Origin: Phylloscopus collybita
Taxonomy: Eukaryota > Chordata > Aves > Passeriformes > Phylloscopidae
Length of the DNA: 64,000 nt
Direction: 5' to 3'
Assembly: GCA_027886175.1 (NCBI GenBank)
Contig: JAJNNQ010000009.1
Span: 17,953,501-18,017,500 of the forward strand
In this document: one piece after another, positions 51,188-61,740 of the stretch
Numbering within the stretch: the stretch's first letter is position 1
Layout: each line of letters opens with the position of its first letter
Made by a program: the position numbers and the translations under genes
The notes under the pieces: model-generated
Databases searched by the model: none
What the model was told of the DNA's origin: nothing
The model's input: the letters and a program-made list of their open reading frames with translations, nothing else

Positions 51188-51227
51188 AGTAATAAGGTTA
51201 TTTAGTAATAAGGTTATTTAGTAATAA
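51188..51227 (+). repeat. Short 16-bp tandem repeat
   Basis: AGTAATAAGGTTATTT occurs twice without change, followed by half a third copy (AGTAATAA). Confidence 0.9.
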
Positions 51228-52162
51228 AACCCCTAAAGTGTCAAAGATCCTTACATTTCAAAGCATCAGTTCCTAGAACAAATTTGTTTCTGATTCTCAA
51301 CAAAAGACCAGATGATGAGAAGGCAGAAAGCAAAGACCTGTGGGTGGAATCTGTTAATGAAAGAATTAAAAAATCACTCTAGGTACTTCCAAGATATTTT
51401 GAAGACTGCCAAGTGTTTTCTCTCACTAATCAATTGGTAATTCTGTAATTTCTTAGAATGTTTTTCTCACCTTCATATAATCAGGACTTCATTTCACCAT
51501 AATGAAGAATATTAGTGTCTAGGTTTTTTCTGATTTAAACTTTTAATATCTACAATTCTACTTTCCAATTCTCATGTTAATTTGTTTTCTGTACACTGTT
51601 TAAATTTTCTTTGCCTTTTCTGAAATACAGACTCCAGAGGTATTCTATCTAGATTATTCAGTCTAATTATATAACCAATATACATGACATTAGTAGATTG
51701 TATATGCAGGATTTCCTTTCTCTTTACATATTGACGAGAGATGAAAATACTGATTATTTTGTATTTATTACTAATGTGTATATACAGATCCACATAAGAA
51801 ACATCTGACTGAAATCTCAATTATTTTTCCCGAATAAGACAAAAATTTACTTAATTTTTTACAGAACAAGAAGGCATAAATATTTCATTACAAGTGAAAT
51901 TCTTAGAAAATTTTTCTTGGGGCACATAGAAAATGGTTAATTTTTTCTCTCAATCCACTATAAGTGTAGTGTAAATGAGCTGTTATCAAGACTTGTGCAC
52001 TAGACTTATGATAGTGAAACAGTGAGAATTTTGTGGTATTGCACCTTAAATTTTACAAATTTTGCAAAATTCAAACCACATTTCATAGCTTCAATTTGTT
52101 TAGAGGAATATTAATGTTAGTGAAAAGTCAATACTAAATCAATCATTACTATCTCTTATAGA
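51228..52162. other. AT-rich DNA without recognised gene
   Basis: Nothing recognised; the minus frame at 51572-51820 has no motif. Confidence 0.5.
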
Positions 52163-52965
52163 ATCCTTCTGGACAAAATGTCTAGCACACAGCTGGATAA
52201 ACACATCATGTGATGGTGAGCAGGTAGCTCACAGGTTGGGCACAAAGGGTTGCAGTGAATGGGGTGACATCAGAGTGGTAACCTGTCACTAGTGGGGTTC
52301 CACAGGGCTCCATCCTCAGCCCTGAGCTCTTCAGCATCTTCGTAAATGGCTTGGACACAGGTCTAGAAGGGACTGAGCAAGTTCGCAGATGGTACAAAAA
52401 TGGGATGAGTTGTTGACTTCTTTAAAGTCAGGGAGGCCCTTAAGAGAGACCTTGACAAGTCAGAGGGCTGGACACCCACCAACCACATGAATTTCTACAA
52501 ATGAAAGTGCTGGATTCTGTACCTGGAATGGGACAACCCTGGATGTATGTACAGGCTGGGGAATGAGATTCTGGAAAGTAGTGCCAGCAAGAAAGAGACC
52601 TGGGGGTCTTGGTCAATGGAAAGTTGAATATGAGGCAGTATTGCCCTGGCAGCCAGGAGGGTCAAGCCTGGGGTGCATCAGGCCCAGCATCACCAGCTGG
52701 GCAAGGGAGGGGATTGTCCTGCTCTGCTATGAGCTGGGCAGCCTCACCTCAAGTGCTGGGGGCAGTTTTGGGCACGACAATATAAAAAACTTATAAATCT
52801 CTTACACAACATCTAAAGGAGACCAATGAAAATGATGAAGGACCTTGAGGGGGAATCATATGAGGAGCAGGTGAGGTCACTCAGGAAGAGGAGATTGAAG
52901 GGAGACCTCACTGCAGTTGCAACTTCCTCATGAAGGGAAGAGGAGGGGCAGGCACTGATCCCTTC
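52163..52965 (+). mobile_element. CR1 LINE, 5' truncated, left part of a split copy
   Basis: The copy enters within the reverse transcriptase domain. G-V-P-Q-G-S is readable at 52294-52311, followed by [10 protein letters not shown], the usual RT block before the catalytic site. The catalytic A-D-D position reads A-D-G (52385-52393), so the second aspartate is lost, and stops and frame shifts follow. The element then runs through the 3' CR1 landmarks (GCAGCCAGGAGGGTCAAGCC, GCCTCACCTCAAGTGCTGGG, GGAGCAGGTGAGGTCACTCAGG) until an LTR interrupts it at 52966. Its 3' remainder is at 53495-53771. Open frames 52206-52397 (-), 52563-52796 (+) and 52813-53028 (-) are shadows. Confidence 0.93.
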
Positions 52966-53494
52966 TGTCCTGGGTTGACGGAGCCTTATATCCCATATCT
53001 GGACTGTGTTGTTATGTCTAACAGCCAATGCTTTGCTGGCTGTGGCTTCTACTGGGCTTGCTGCTTTTGGCTTTGCTGCTGGCTGGCTGCTTGCTTGCTT
53101 GCTTGCTTGCTCCTGCTTTCTAACTTAGCCACTTTTGCTTTCTGCTGCTTGTTTTTGCACTGTTTCTGTTTTTTTTTTTCTTTTCTCCCTTTTCCCTTTC
53201 TCCCCCCCCCCCCCGAAGATTTGGACCGGCTCCGGACCTGAGGACCTGACCTGAGGATCTTCAAGGATCTCCGAGCCCGCGGAAGAAGCTCCGTGCCCTC
53301 CCCCCACAGTAACTTGAGCCTTTTCCTTTTCTCTTGTGGGGGGAAGAGTTCTTGTCAATAAATCAGTTTTTTCCACTTGTCTCCTCCAAAGAATTTCCTT
53401 CCCAAACCCAGGGCTGGGGGCGGGGAGGGGTGGTGGAGGTTTGTCTTAGGGGACTTCCTCTCGGAGGGTCTTCTAATTTGCCCAAACCAATACA
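52966..53494 (+). mobile_element. Solo LTR nested in CR1, with CCTTC duplication
   Basis: The 529-bp element starts TGTCCTGGGTTGACGG and ends CCAAACCAATACA. It is flanked by identical CCTTC at 52961-52965 and 53495-53499. Removing it with one copy of the duplication restores an uninterrupted CR1 sequence (GCACTGATCCCTTCTCTGTG). Inside lie a TTATAT motif at about 52986, a (GCTT)n run at 53090-53111, T and C homopolymers (13 C at 53202-53214), and AATAAA at 53357-53362. The opening bases resemble those of the 8671/14378 LTRs (TGTCCTGGGTT) and it shares their 5-bp duplication length, so an ERVL-like relative is likely. Open frames 52930-53241, 53049-53376 and 53334-53516 are not genes. Confidence 0.92.
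53357..53362 (+). promoter_or_regulatory. Poly(A) signal AATAAA of the nested LTR
   Basis: A canonical hexamer about 130 bases before the LTR end, the usual distance for R-U5. Confidence 0.6.
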
Positions 53495-53771
53495 CCTTCT
53501 CTGTGGTAATCAGTGACAGGACCCAAGGGAATGGCCTGAAGTTGTGTCAGGGGAGGTTTTGGTTGGATATTAGGAAAATATGCTTCACCAGAGGGTGTTT
53601 GGGCACTGGAACAGGTTCCCCAGGGAAGTGGCCACAATACCAAAGCTGACAGAGTTCAAGAAGTATTTGGAAACTGCTCTTGGTCACATGGTGTGAGGGT
53701 GTTACTATACAGGAGTTGGACTGGATGGTCCTTGTAGGTCTCCTCCAACCCAGGGTATTCTGTGATTCTAT
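53495..53771 (+). mobile_element. CR1 LINE 3' end, right part of the split copy
   Basis: Continues the CR1 element broken at 52966: AGTGACAGGACCCAAGGGAA, GGCACTGGAACAGGTTCCCC, GGACTGGATGGTCCTTGTAG and the terminal ATTCTGTGATTCTAT. The intact 3' terminus shows that the copy was reverse transcribed from its true end. The frames at 53377-53649 (+) and 53547-53801 (-) read LTR or CR1 sequence. Confidence 0.93.
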
Positions 53772-55611
53772 CAGACCTACTTGACTTTTAAATCCACTCA
53801 AGATTTCAAGCCCCAGAAAGGATGAAAATATCCTTTCTCTGTAAGTAATATTGGAAAATGCTAATGAGTTTTGAGTGAGCAGATTAGAAAAACTGGAGAC
53901 TTCATGTTTACTGAGAATCTTATGCAGTAAACTTACTACTGAGATTATAGTAGGATCCTAAATAACATCACATTCTTGTATGATTTAATAAAATTCTTTC
54001 TTCCTGTCTTCTGTGATACACATAGTCAGAAAACCTGTTTTATGTTGTATAAAACATTCAGGTGGTAATTTCTGAAGCAACTGAAGGGAAATAGTGCAAA
54101 AAAACCCCAACACAGCCATGATTCTGAATCTACCAGCTCTTTTAAAACTGTACAGATGAAAAACCAGAGATGTTTGTGCTTTTATAACAAAGAATGTGGT
54201 ACTTCATCTTGCATAGTGTAAGGATAGAAGGTTTTATTATTTAGAGAAACTTTCAAGGACTTCTCTAAGCCCAATTTGTATTCTCAGTCTTAGTTCAGGA
54301 GGTAAAAAGCATCACTTTAAAGAAAAACTTTTAAATGTAATCCTAGAACATCTGACTTTGGAAATGTCAGCTTAATACTTTAACCTCATGACTTCAAAAC
54401 TCCAAGCAAGTAGGTACTGAACTGTCACTAAGAGTGTAAATATAGGAAAGAAGACACTAAAAATCCAGGATAAGAACTTTTGCCAACCACATACTTTCTT
54501 GAATTATACATTAAAACAGCTTATACTATAAGAGTATCATCTTGTGAGTAGCAAGGTTGAGAAAACTACAGAGCAAAGCACATCACTTCTGACACCTAAG
54601 TTGCAAATGAGATGACAGTCATAAATTGATTTCAGAGAAAAAAGGACTGAAGTTGCTATCTGTGCACTCCTTAAAATTCCCTCCACTTTAATAATCAGGA
54701 TTACCTGATATTCTGAGACCTACAAGAGGTAACACCCTTTAGAAAAGTGCATCAGGAATTTAGGCAAATCTAACATGCATAGTGAAAGTAATGATGTGTA
54801 ATTAGAATATGAGGTTAAAATTGTGTCTTTGCTTAACTTTTCTCAAAATATGAAATATATTAATTTTCTTTGAGGTTAGTAAAGCATTGCACAAATTCTT
54901 TGAGTTATTCAGAGTGAGAGTATTAATTAGCAATTTCTAGAAGAAATATGTCCTGAATCAATTTTACTGCTATACTAAATTTCCAAACAAGAGACTCCAC
55001 ATTTTAACATTATGCTTAACAGACAAGGATAGTTGGAATCATCAGTCTTCCTTTTTCAGGGATTGCTTCTGTAATAGAATTTCTCTGCCTGCTTTTTCTT
55101 TTCTGCACACACTCTGCACACAAATATTATACAAAAAAAAGATAACGATTTTGAGCAGAAAAAGGATATTATTGCACCTTATTGTTTATGGGGATTGTGA
55201 TAGACAAAAATGCTGTACCTAGTTTGAAAATAGAAATGAGAAAAAGCTGGAAATATTTAGTGGGATGATTTTTAATACTTAGAAAAATAAGTGTTACCCC
55301 TGTGTTCAAAAATCTGGTAAAATGCATTAATAAAACTGAATAATTCTATGCACAAGTTTGTTAATCAGAAAAAAAAAACTTACCTAAGATATTTTACAAA
55401 ATTTGGGCAATTATAAATATCTTATGCTATCATTGCTAATAATGTAAGAGTAATCATGCTTTTAAATATATTAATGTTCTTGAATTATTTGACTCTTTTT
55501 GGATGATTATATGAGAATTTAAAAATAATATTAATCAATATAACTCAACTTCTGAATTTATAGCTGTTCACAAGACACATGCAAATAAAATTGACTACAA
55601 TTATAAGAGTA
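53772..55611. other. AT-rich DNA without recognised gene
   Basis: Nothing recognised between two CR1 copies. Confidence 0.5.
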
Positions 55612-56240
55612 AAATGGAAAGCTGTCTGTTGGAAAAGGAGCTGGGGGTGTTGATCAACAGCCTGCTGAATATGAACCAGTATGTGCCCAGGGGGCCAAGA
55701 AAGCTGCTGCCACCTGGCCCGTATCAAAAATAGTGTGGCCAGCAGGACCAGGGTGGTGATTGGCCCCTGTACTCAGCATTGTTAAGGCCACACCTTAAAT
55801 CCTGTATTCAGGATTTTGGGCTTCTCAGCACAAGCAAGACGCTGAGGTGCTGGAGTGGACCCAGAGGACAACGGAGCTGGCGGAAGTATGGAGCACAAAT
55901 CTTACAAGGAGCAGCTGAGGGAGCTGAGGTTGTTCAGCCCAGAGAAAAGGAGGCTCAGGGGGGACTTTATCTCAGGGGGGACTTTCAACACCTGAAAGTA
56001 AGTTCTAATGAGGTGGAGATTGGTGTCTTCTCCCTAGTAGCAAGAGACAGTGGCCTCAAGTTGGGCCAGAGGAGGGAAAATTTCCTTATTGAAAAGGCAG
56101 TCAAGCATTGGAACAGGCTGTCCAGGGAAATGGTTGAGTCCTGAAGGTATTTAAAATATGTGTAGATGTGGAACTTAGGGATATGGTTTAGTGGCAGGCT
56201 TGGCAGTGCTGATCTAATGGTTGGAGCTGATGATCTTACA
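55612..56240 (+). mobile_element. CR1 LINE 3' fragment, plus orientation
   Basis: CR1 landmarks in order: GGAAAAGGAGCTGGGGGTGTTG, GTGTGGCCAGCAGGACCAGGG, TACAAGGAGCAGCTGAGGGAGCTG, GGCCTCAAGTTGGGCCAGAGG and CATTGGAACAGGCTGTCCAGGG. A 15-base phrase (CAGGGGGGACTTTAT / CAGGGGGGACTTTCA) is duplicated at about 55957-55987. The very end (ATTCTATGATT) is missing. The frames at 55779-56144 (+) and 55985-56353 (-) are readings of this repeat. Confidence 0.9.
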
Positions 56241-58129
56241 GGGAAAAAATAGTAAAATGTTTCCATCAAGACTATCATGAGAGAGTGGAAAGGAGTGAGA
56301 ATATTAAAGTAGAATTTATTGGATGTTGCTAGATAAAAAAGGCTGAAATTCACATGTAATGCTACTATATTATGTTGTCTTTAAAACACAATACATAGTT
56401 CCCATGTTTACATCTAAATTAACCTGGCATTTGCTGGGTGGGCTTTTTGATATTGAATAATGCCTTGCTGTTTCTCTAAGATTAATATCAGCTATTTCTT
56501 GGTCTAATATAAGCGGCACAACCTGTAAGCGTGGGATTTTTCTAAGGACATTTTCATCTCATTTGCTTTGCAAAAACTAGATTTTCTTACAGAGCTTTTG
56601 AAGATAAAAGAGATTTAACTTAGGTTATCATTGATTTTAAACCACTTCTGCATCAAACCATTGTCTCTTGTATTATTGTTGCTGTAGAAAATCAATACAT
56701 GTATCCAGCAGCTATGTTTATTATATTTGTTATATTTATGCTTAGAAATTACTAAAAAAAAATCTTTTTGCACCTACAAAATTCCATGGGATTACTTTAA
56801 TGCTATAAAGGTGTGACAAATATTATCAGGCACTTATGATACTCCTAGCACCTGTCATACTGATATTTAAATTCACTGAAATATACCAAAGGAATATGAC
56901 TTGTTTGTTTCAGCAGAATGAGTTTTTTCAAATGTTAAGACTTTCCAGGTTTATATTTTAATGGTTAAACTTCAATACAGATTTGACAAAACTAGTGAAC
57001 AATATAAATTAACCTTTTCTAGTAGGCTAAATTACTTGAGTAAAATGTGATGTACCTGAAAACCTGACTCACAACTCTTCATCTCTTCTAGAAATTGCAT
57101 AGTTTCCCAGGCCATCAAGCACCCTACAAATTAATTTTGACTTTGATAGTAGGATACACAAAGTATTTAGAGACATAATTATCAAGAGACTAAAAAAATT
57201 ACATGATGGGGAAACCTCAGAAGAATCTGAATGTAGAGCTAAAATATACAAAAGCCACATGTACAAGATGGGGAGATCTAAATGAGTTATTATCACTCAG
57301 AAAGAAAATCTTGAAATTACTGAAGGCAGCCATCTGAAAACATCTCTTGAAGTTCATGAAATTTTATTACTTCATGTAATAGATACATTATAATGGATCT
57401 CATAATAGGATTCTGAGAAAGTCAAGGAAGTGTGATAAGAAATATGGAATTGTTTTGAAGCAAATGACACTGAAATAGGTAGGACAAAGTAGTAGATGAA
57501 GGCTACTACAGAAGTGAATAAGAAAAAGAGTATTCTACCATAACTGAATAGACTTAGACTATTTGTAATTTTCTGCAGTAGTTTAATTAGAGTATATTCA
57601 GTGAAATATTCAACAGGAAACTTCAAAGCTTGCAAAACAAGTACTTCTTCACATTCTCATAAATTGTAGAAGTCTGTTGCAGGATGCTATACAGACCAGA
57701 AGTATAAATGAGTTGCAGATAGTTTATTCAAGTTCATGCAAACTAATATAATCTGCAGATTTTTTGCATATTATCTCAATTCCAGCACACTGTTGAAACA
57801 CATGACATCAACCAAATATCCTTTCTCAAGAAACAGGTGCTCCCTATAATAACAGAGATGGCATCTGAGCAGGAGGGACTTCTGTTTTAACGAGTATTCA
57901 AGTTCTTCCAAATCACGAAATGACACGTCAAGGCAATTTTTTGTCATGTAAGTATGTAAAGCTATTGCACAGCTGCAAAAAGAATATTTGGATATTACTT
58001 ACTATTGACACTTAATGAAGACTTTTTGTTTCTCTCAGAATAAAAATAGCTTTGTTCAGAGATATTGTCACCAACCACATCCAGTATAGGAAACAATATT
58101 AAGCATTAAGGGACTGGACTCATCTAGGA
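56241..58129. other. AT-rich DNA without recognised gene
   Basis: Nothing recognised. The minus frames at 57069-57296 and 57372-57635 are hydrophobic but have no motif. Confidence 0.5.
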
Positions 58130-58460
58130 AAGTTATAAAAGACAAGGAGGAGTGCAAGGATGGGAAGGTGGCCCAGGGCAGGCAGGGCTGTGCCACCCTG
58201 AGAGAGAAGCAGAGCAGAGCAGCATGGCCACAGCAGTGCATCCTACCAAGCACCACCAGCACCAGGCAAATGGGAGCTGATGAGTGAGGATCAGTCTGGG
58301 GAGTAGAGTCAGCACAACAGGATGAGCAGGAGCAAGACTGAGCTGCCATGGGGGACATCCATGGCAAACCTCAGGCAGGGATGTGACATTCAGATCTGAG
58401 CTTAACTTGAGCCTCTGAACACAGGGATACGTGTAACGAGGGGGAGTGTTCATCCTAGAA
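58130..58460. repeat. Isolated GC-richer block, probably an unclassified old repeat
   Basis: About 330 bases rich in CAGCAGAGCAG, CACCACCAGCACC and GAGCAGGAGCAAG phrases stand out from AT-rich flanks. It lacks CR1 landmarks, LTR ends or a poly(A) signal that I can identify. The minus frames at 58068-58367 and 58133-58453 are compositional. Confidence 0.3.
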
Positions 58461-59320
58461 GGGAATCAGGGGAGACTGACAGGGGCCATTTCCCAGTTAG
58501 TCCTAATTACTCTATGTGGATAAAGGGTCAATAATTTATTATTTTTGGCCATTTATACATCAAATTTTGCCATCAGCAAGTTATTAGTTTCAAGTTTTTT
58601 AGTCTTCATAAAATGTGTGCTCTATGTGACTGATAACATTTTTCTGGAAGAATTTTTTTCACTTAAATGTATTAGTTTTGTAAAGGAAACATGTTTAGTA
58701 ATTTTTTTCTTTAGTCTTCTGATTTTCCCTATTCTTTTAGCTCAGTAACTTCCTTTCATAAAGAACTATTTCTAAGATACCAATGAAGAAAAATATAATA
58801 GGTGCAGCCATCATATGGCAATATCAGTAAGAGTTCCTGCCTACACTGTGAACTTCTTTGCATTCAGATATAATTAACATTAATCAAATAATGAAATTTA
58901 ATTCAGCCTGCATTGTCTTATCATTACAAGATCTCAGGACCTATCATGAACAACATTAGAATAATCAGTTAATTCTGTTATGATGTGCTGAAATTTTACT
59001 TTAGGAGCACACCATGTCCCTTGCTTAGTTAATTCTTCTGCCCAGCTCCTCATAACACCTACATGCAGAATTAGCTTAGTTTTCTATGGTAAGACTCCTC
59101 TTTTCCTGCAGTTCTTGCTCTGAAGCTGCTAAAAGGTCACCTAACCATTCTCACACCACAGAAATACAAAATCTTGTAAAAAAAATCACTGCTGGATTTT
59201 TATTTTTTTTCTGTTTCCTTGTATTTCATCACTACTTAGGAAATTCTCTTTGTCACTGCAGCAACAGCTTTAAAGTTCCACATTGTGTAGACAAACTATG
59301 CCCATGAGAAGTTTCCCAAA
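58461..59320. other. AT-rich DNA without recognised gene
   Basis: Nothing recognised. Confidence 0.5.
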
Positions 59321-59660
59321 ATGTGTCACTGTTTGCTGCTGGGCCAAGATCTCAAAGCCTGGAACTCAGTGTGGCCTGGCTGCTGGAGCTGGGGACCAGT
59401 GTGGCTGAGGGCATCCCTGCCCTGCTGGCAGCCACTGGCAGAGGCTCCCAGGAATCTGCAATGGCCATCACAGCCAGGGCCAAACTCCTGCCCATGGGGA
59501 CTGTGCTACTTTTTGTGGAGATGTTGGCACTTGTTCCCTGCCAGGGAATGTACTGTTTGCATTGCAGACTCAGACCCCTTACCCTGGGCTGGACGTAAAA
59601 GGCACGGAGCTGTGGCAGCCTTGCTGTTGGATGGTTTCCTTGGCCAATTTAACAAATTCT
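59321..59660 (+). repeat. Isolated GC-richer block, possible LTR-type repeat fragment
   Basis: A 340-base block (TGCTGGAGCTGGGGACCAGTG, GGCAGCCACTGGCAGAGGCTC, CATGGGGACTGTGCTAC) lies in AT-rich flanks. I suspect a dispersed bird repeat but cannot name it. Two overlapping plus frames (59321-59782, 153 codons; 59323-59598, 91 codons) cross it; neither shows a domain, and the longer runs on into AT-rich DNA. TG...CA ends and a target duplication were not found. Confidence 0.3.
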
Positions 59661-60196
59661 CTACAAGTGCCTCTAAAAGAGACTTCTCAGTCTATGATGA
59701 AGAATTCTTTAAAAATATGTTGAAGGGATCGTACACTAAATTTGAACTAGTTTGCATAACATTATGCACACACAGAAACTAGAACTCTCTGTTCTCTTTT
59801 TGATTGATTGTTGTTGGAGTACGTATTTTTCAGTTCTCCCATTTTAACTTTCTCAGATTCACCCTCTAGTGCCTTTCCTATGGTGGCAAACATTGGAGGT
59901 AGTGATGACCAAGTTTGAATGAAAAACAGTAACCATAGAGCAAAAACTTTGCAAGTAGTACTGACAATCAGTTGTATGTACATCTAGACAACAGTTTACT
60001 CCTATATACCATGTGCTATCCCAACAGCTGCTCCTCTCACACTTTATAGACTGTGCAATTTAATGGTTTTGTTCAAGTGCAGCTTGGCTGTTTCCTCACA
60101 TTCACAAGCTCCCCATTTCTGTGGTCTGACACTACTCTTTCTGATAGCAATGAGAACCTCTCTTGTATTTTAAATATATTTCTTTCTCTCACTTCT

Positions 60197-60198
<2 letters not shown>
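59661..60198. other. AT-rich DNA without recognised gene
   Basis: Nothing recognised. Confidence 0.5.

Positions 60199-60246
<48 letters not shown>
60199..60246 (+). repeat. Run of 48 T
   Basis: Uninterrupted homopolymer. The bases to its right do not show the reverse of an AATAAA signal, so a minus-strand retrocopy tail is not supported. Confidence 0.9.
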
Positions 60247-60247
<1 letters not shown>

Positions 60248-60565
60248 GGAAAGAAATACAGCTTTCCCTAAGCCCGACCTTTGGATTAAAATAAAAGTCT
60301 TGGAGAAGTACTTTCAGTTACAGTATTTGACTGCATGCTGATTACCTGAACTACCCGAAATGTATTTAGGCTAGGCATTTATACTGTACTCATTAGCTAA
60401 TTTAATTATTTGATATCTAAATTGTACCAATTTTACTATGACCAACATGTTAAAAGATTGCATTCAGACAGCCAGCTGGTTATGCCTTAGCTGTTATCTT
60501 CATTCTGCTGATTAAAAAAAATGTACTTATATGACTTATGCAAAAAATCCCAATATCATAATACA
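60247..60565. other. AT-rich spacer
   Basis: Nothing recognised between the T run and the CR1 end. Confidence 0.4.
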
Positions 60566-60925
60566 ATCACAGAATCATAGAATCATTTAAAGTTCAAATA
60601 GTTCCAATCTTGTTCCATAGGACCTTAGACTAGACCAGGTTACTCAAAGCTCCATACAGCCTGGCCTTGAACTCTTCCAGGGCTGGATGGGGCATTCAAA
60701 ATTTCTCTGGGCAACTTGTTCCAGTGCCTCACCACCCTGAGAGTGAAGAATTTCTTCATAATATTCCACCTAAACATAGCCTCTTCCAGTTTATAGCCAT
60801 TCCCTCTTGCCCCTCTTGTCCTACATGCTGCTGTAAAGAAACCCTTTCCTGCTTTCTTGTAGGCCATTTTACTACTGGAAGGTGGTGTAAAGATTCCCTG
60901 GAGACTCCTCTTCTCCAGGATGGAC
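60566..60925 (-). mobile_element. CR1 LINE 3' fragment, minus orientation
   Basis: Starts ATCACAGAATCATAGAATCA (the CR1 terminal repeats in reverse) and follows the reverse 3' region: CAGCCTGGCCTTGAACTC, CAACTTGTTCCAGTGCCTC, ACCCTGAGAGTGAAGAATTTC and ACTCCTCTTCTCCAGG. It is 5' truncated. The frames at 60640-60867 (-), 60667-61011 (+) and 60756-60998 (-) read this repeat. Confidence 0.88.
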
Positions 60926-61578
60926 TTTTAGATTTAATTGAACAGCCATTTGTAAGAGATTTGTTTTCTTCTGTTGTATCGTTATTCAATTTTTCCATAC
61001 CTGTCAGATAAAATTTCCTGTTCCATTGTTCTGATGTGCATTAATGAGTTTACAGTTGTAGAGATTTCAGCTTCTCTTTATAATAACATTTACTTTTAAA
61101 AGCATTCTGGGGTTTTTAGAGTAATATTTCATATATTCTCTAGTATCTGTCCTCTGAATTTCACTTGTTATCACAAATATGGTAACTTAAAATGTATTTA
61201 AACATGTATGTTAACCTAGTAAAGAGTTTTCTAGCATAATTTTTTGTGCCATACTGGTAAAAACAGCTGACATAGAAAAACATTTACAAACTAATTATCA
61301 TTTACTTCCAATTCCTGTGAATGCCTCTGGTTTTAATAGATGTAGATCAACTTTTTTCAAAATGAACCAGCTGCAGAGGAAAGCAAGAAGCTCAAGAAAC
61401 ACTTGTGTTTTCTGATTTGGTTTGCTTGTGCTTGGTTTTCATGTATTTGTGTAACACATTTAGTTTCTTCTAATGAGCATCTGATTGTGACACAACTCTG
61501 TTGTGTCACAATAACAACATTGTAGAATTATGTATGGCTGTTTACAAAGACTATAAAATACCAACATTTTCTCCCTAA
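60926..61578. other. AT-rich DNA without recognised gene
   Basis: Nothing recognised. Confidence 0.45.
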
Positions 61579-61740
61579 GTGAAGAAAAAAACCAAAAACA
61601 AACAAACAAAAAACCCCAAACAAACAAAAAAAAACAAAAACAAACAAACAAACAAACAAAAAAAAACAAAAAACAAAAAAACAAAAAAACCACCAAAAAC
61701 CCAAAAAAACCCAAAAAAACCAAAAAAAACCAACAAAACC
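61579..61740 (+). repeat. 160-bp A/C-only tract
   Basis: About 160 bases made almost only of A and C: AAAC repeats, then CCAAAAAAACC units spaced about 10 bases apart. It is the longest one-strand tract here. Open frames on both strands (61579-61797 + as Lys/Asn/Thr; 61460-61781 - as Phe/Val/Leu/Cys) are translations of it and not genes. Confidence 0.92.

Noticed and set aside
59321..59782. 153-codon plus-strand frame as a gene
   Set aside because: It crosses from a GC-richer repeat-like block into AT-rich DNA, has no domain, and is matched by another frame in the same block.
60199..60300. T run as the tail of a minus-strand processed pseudogene
   Set aside because: No AATAAA on the minus strand close to the run and no recognisable transcript beyond it.
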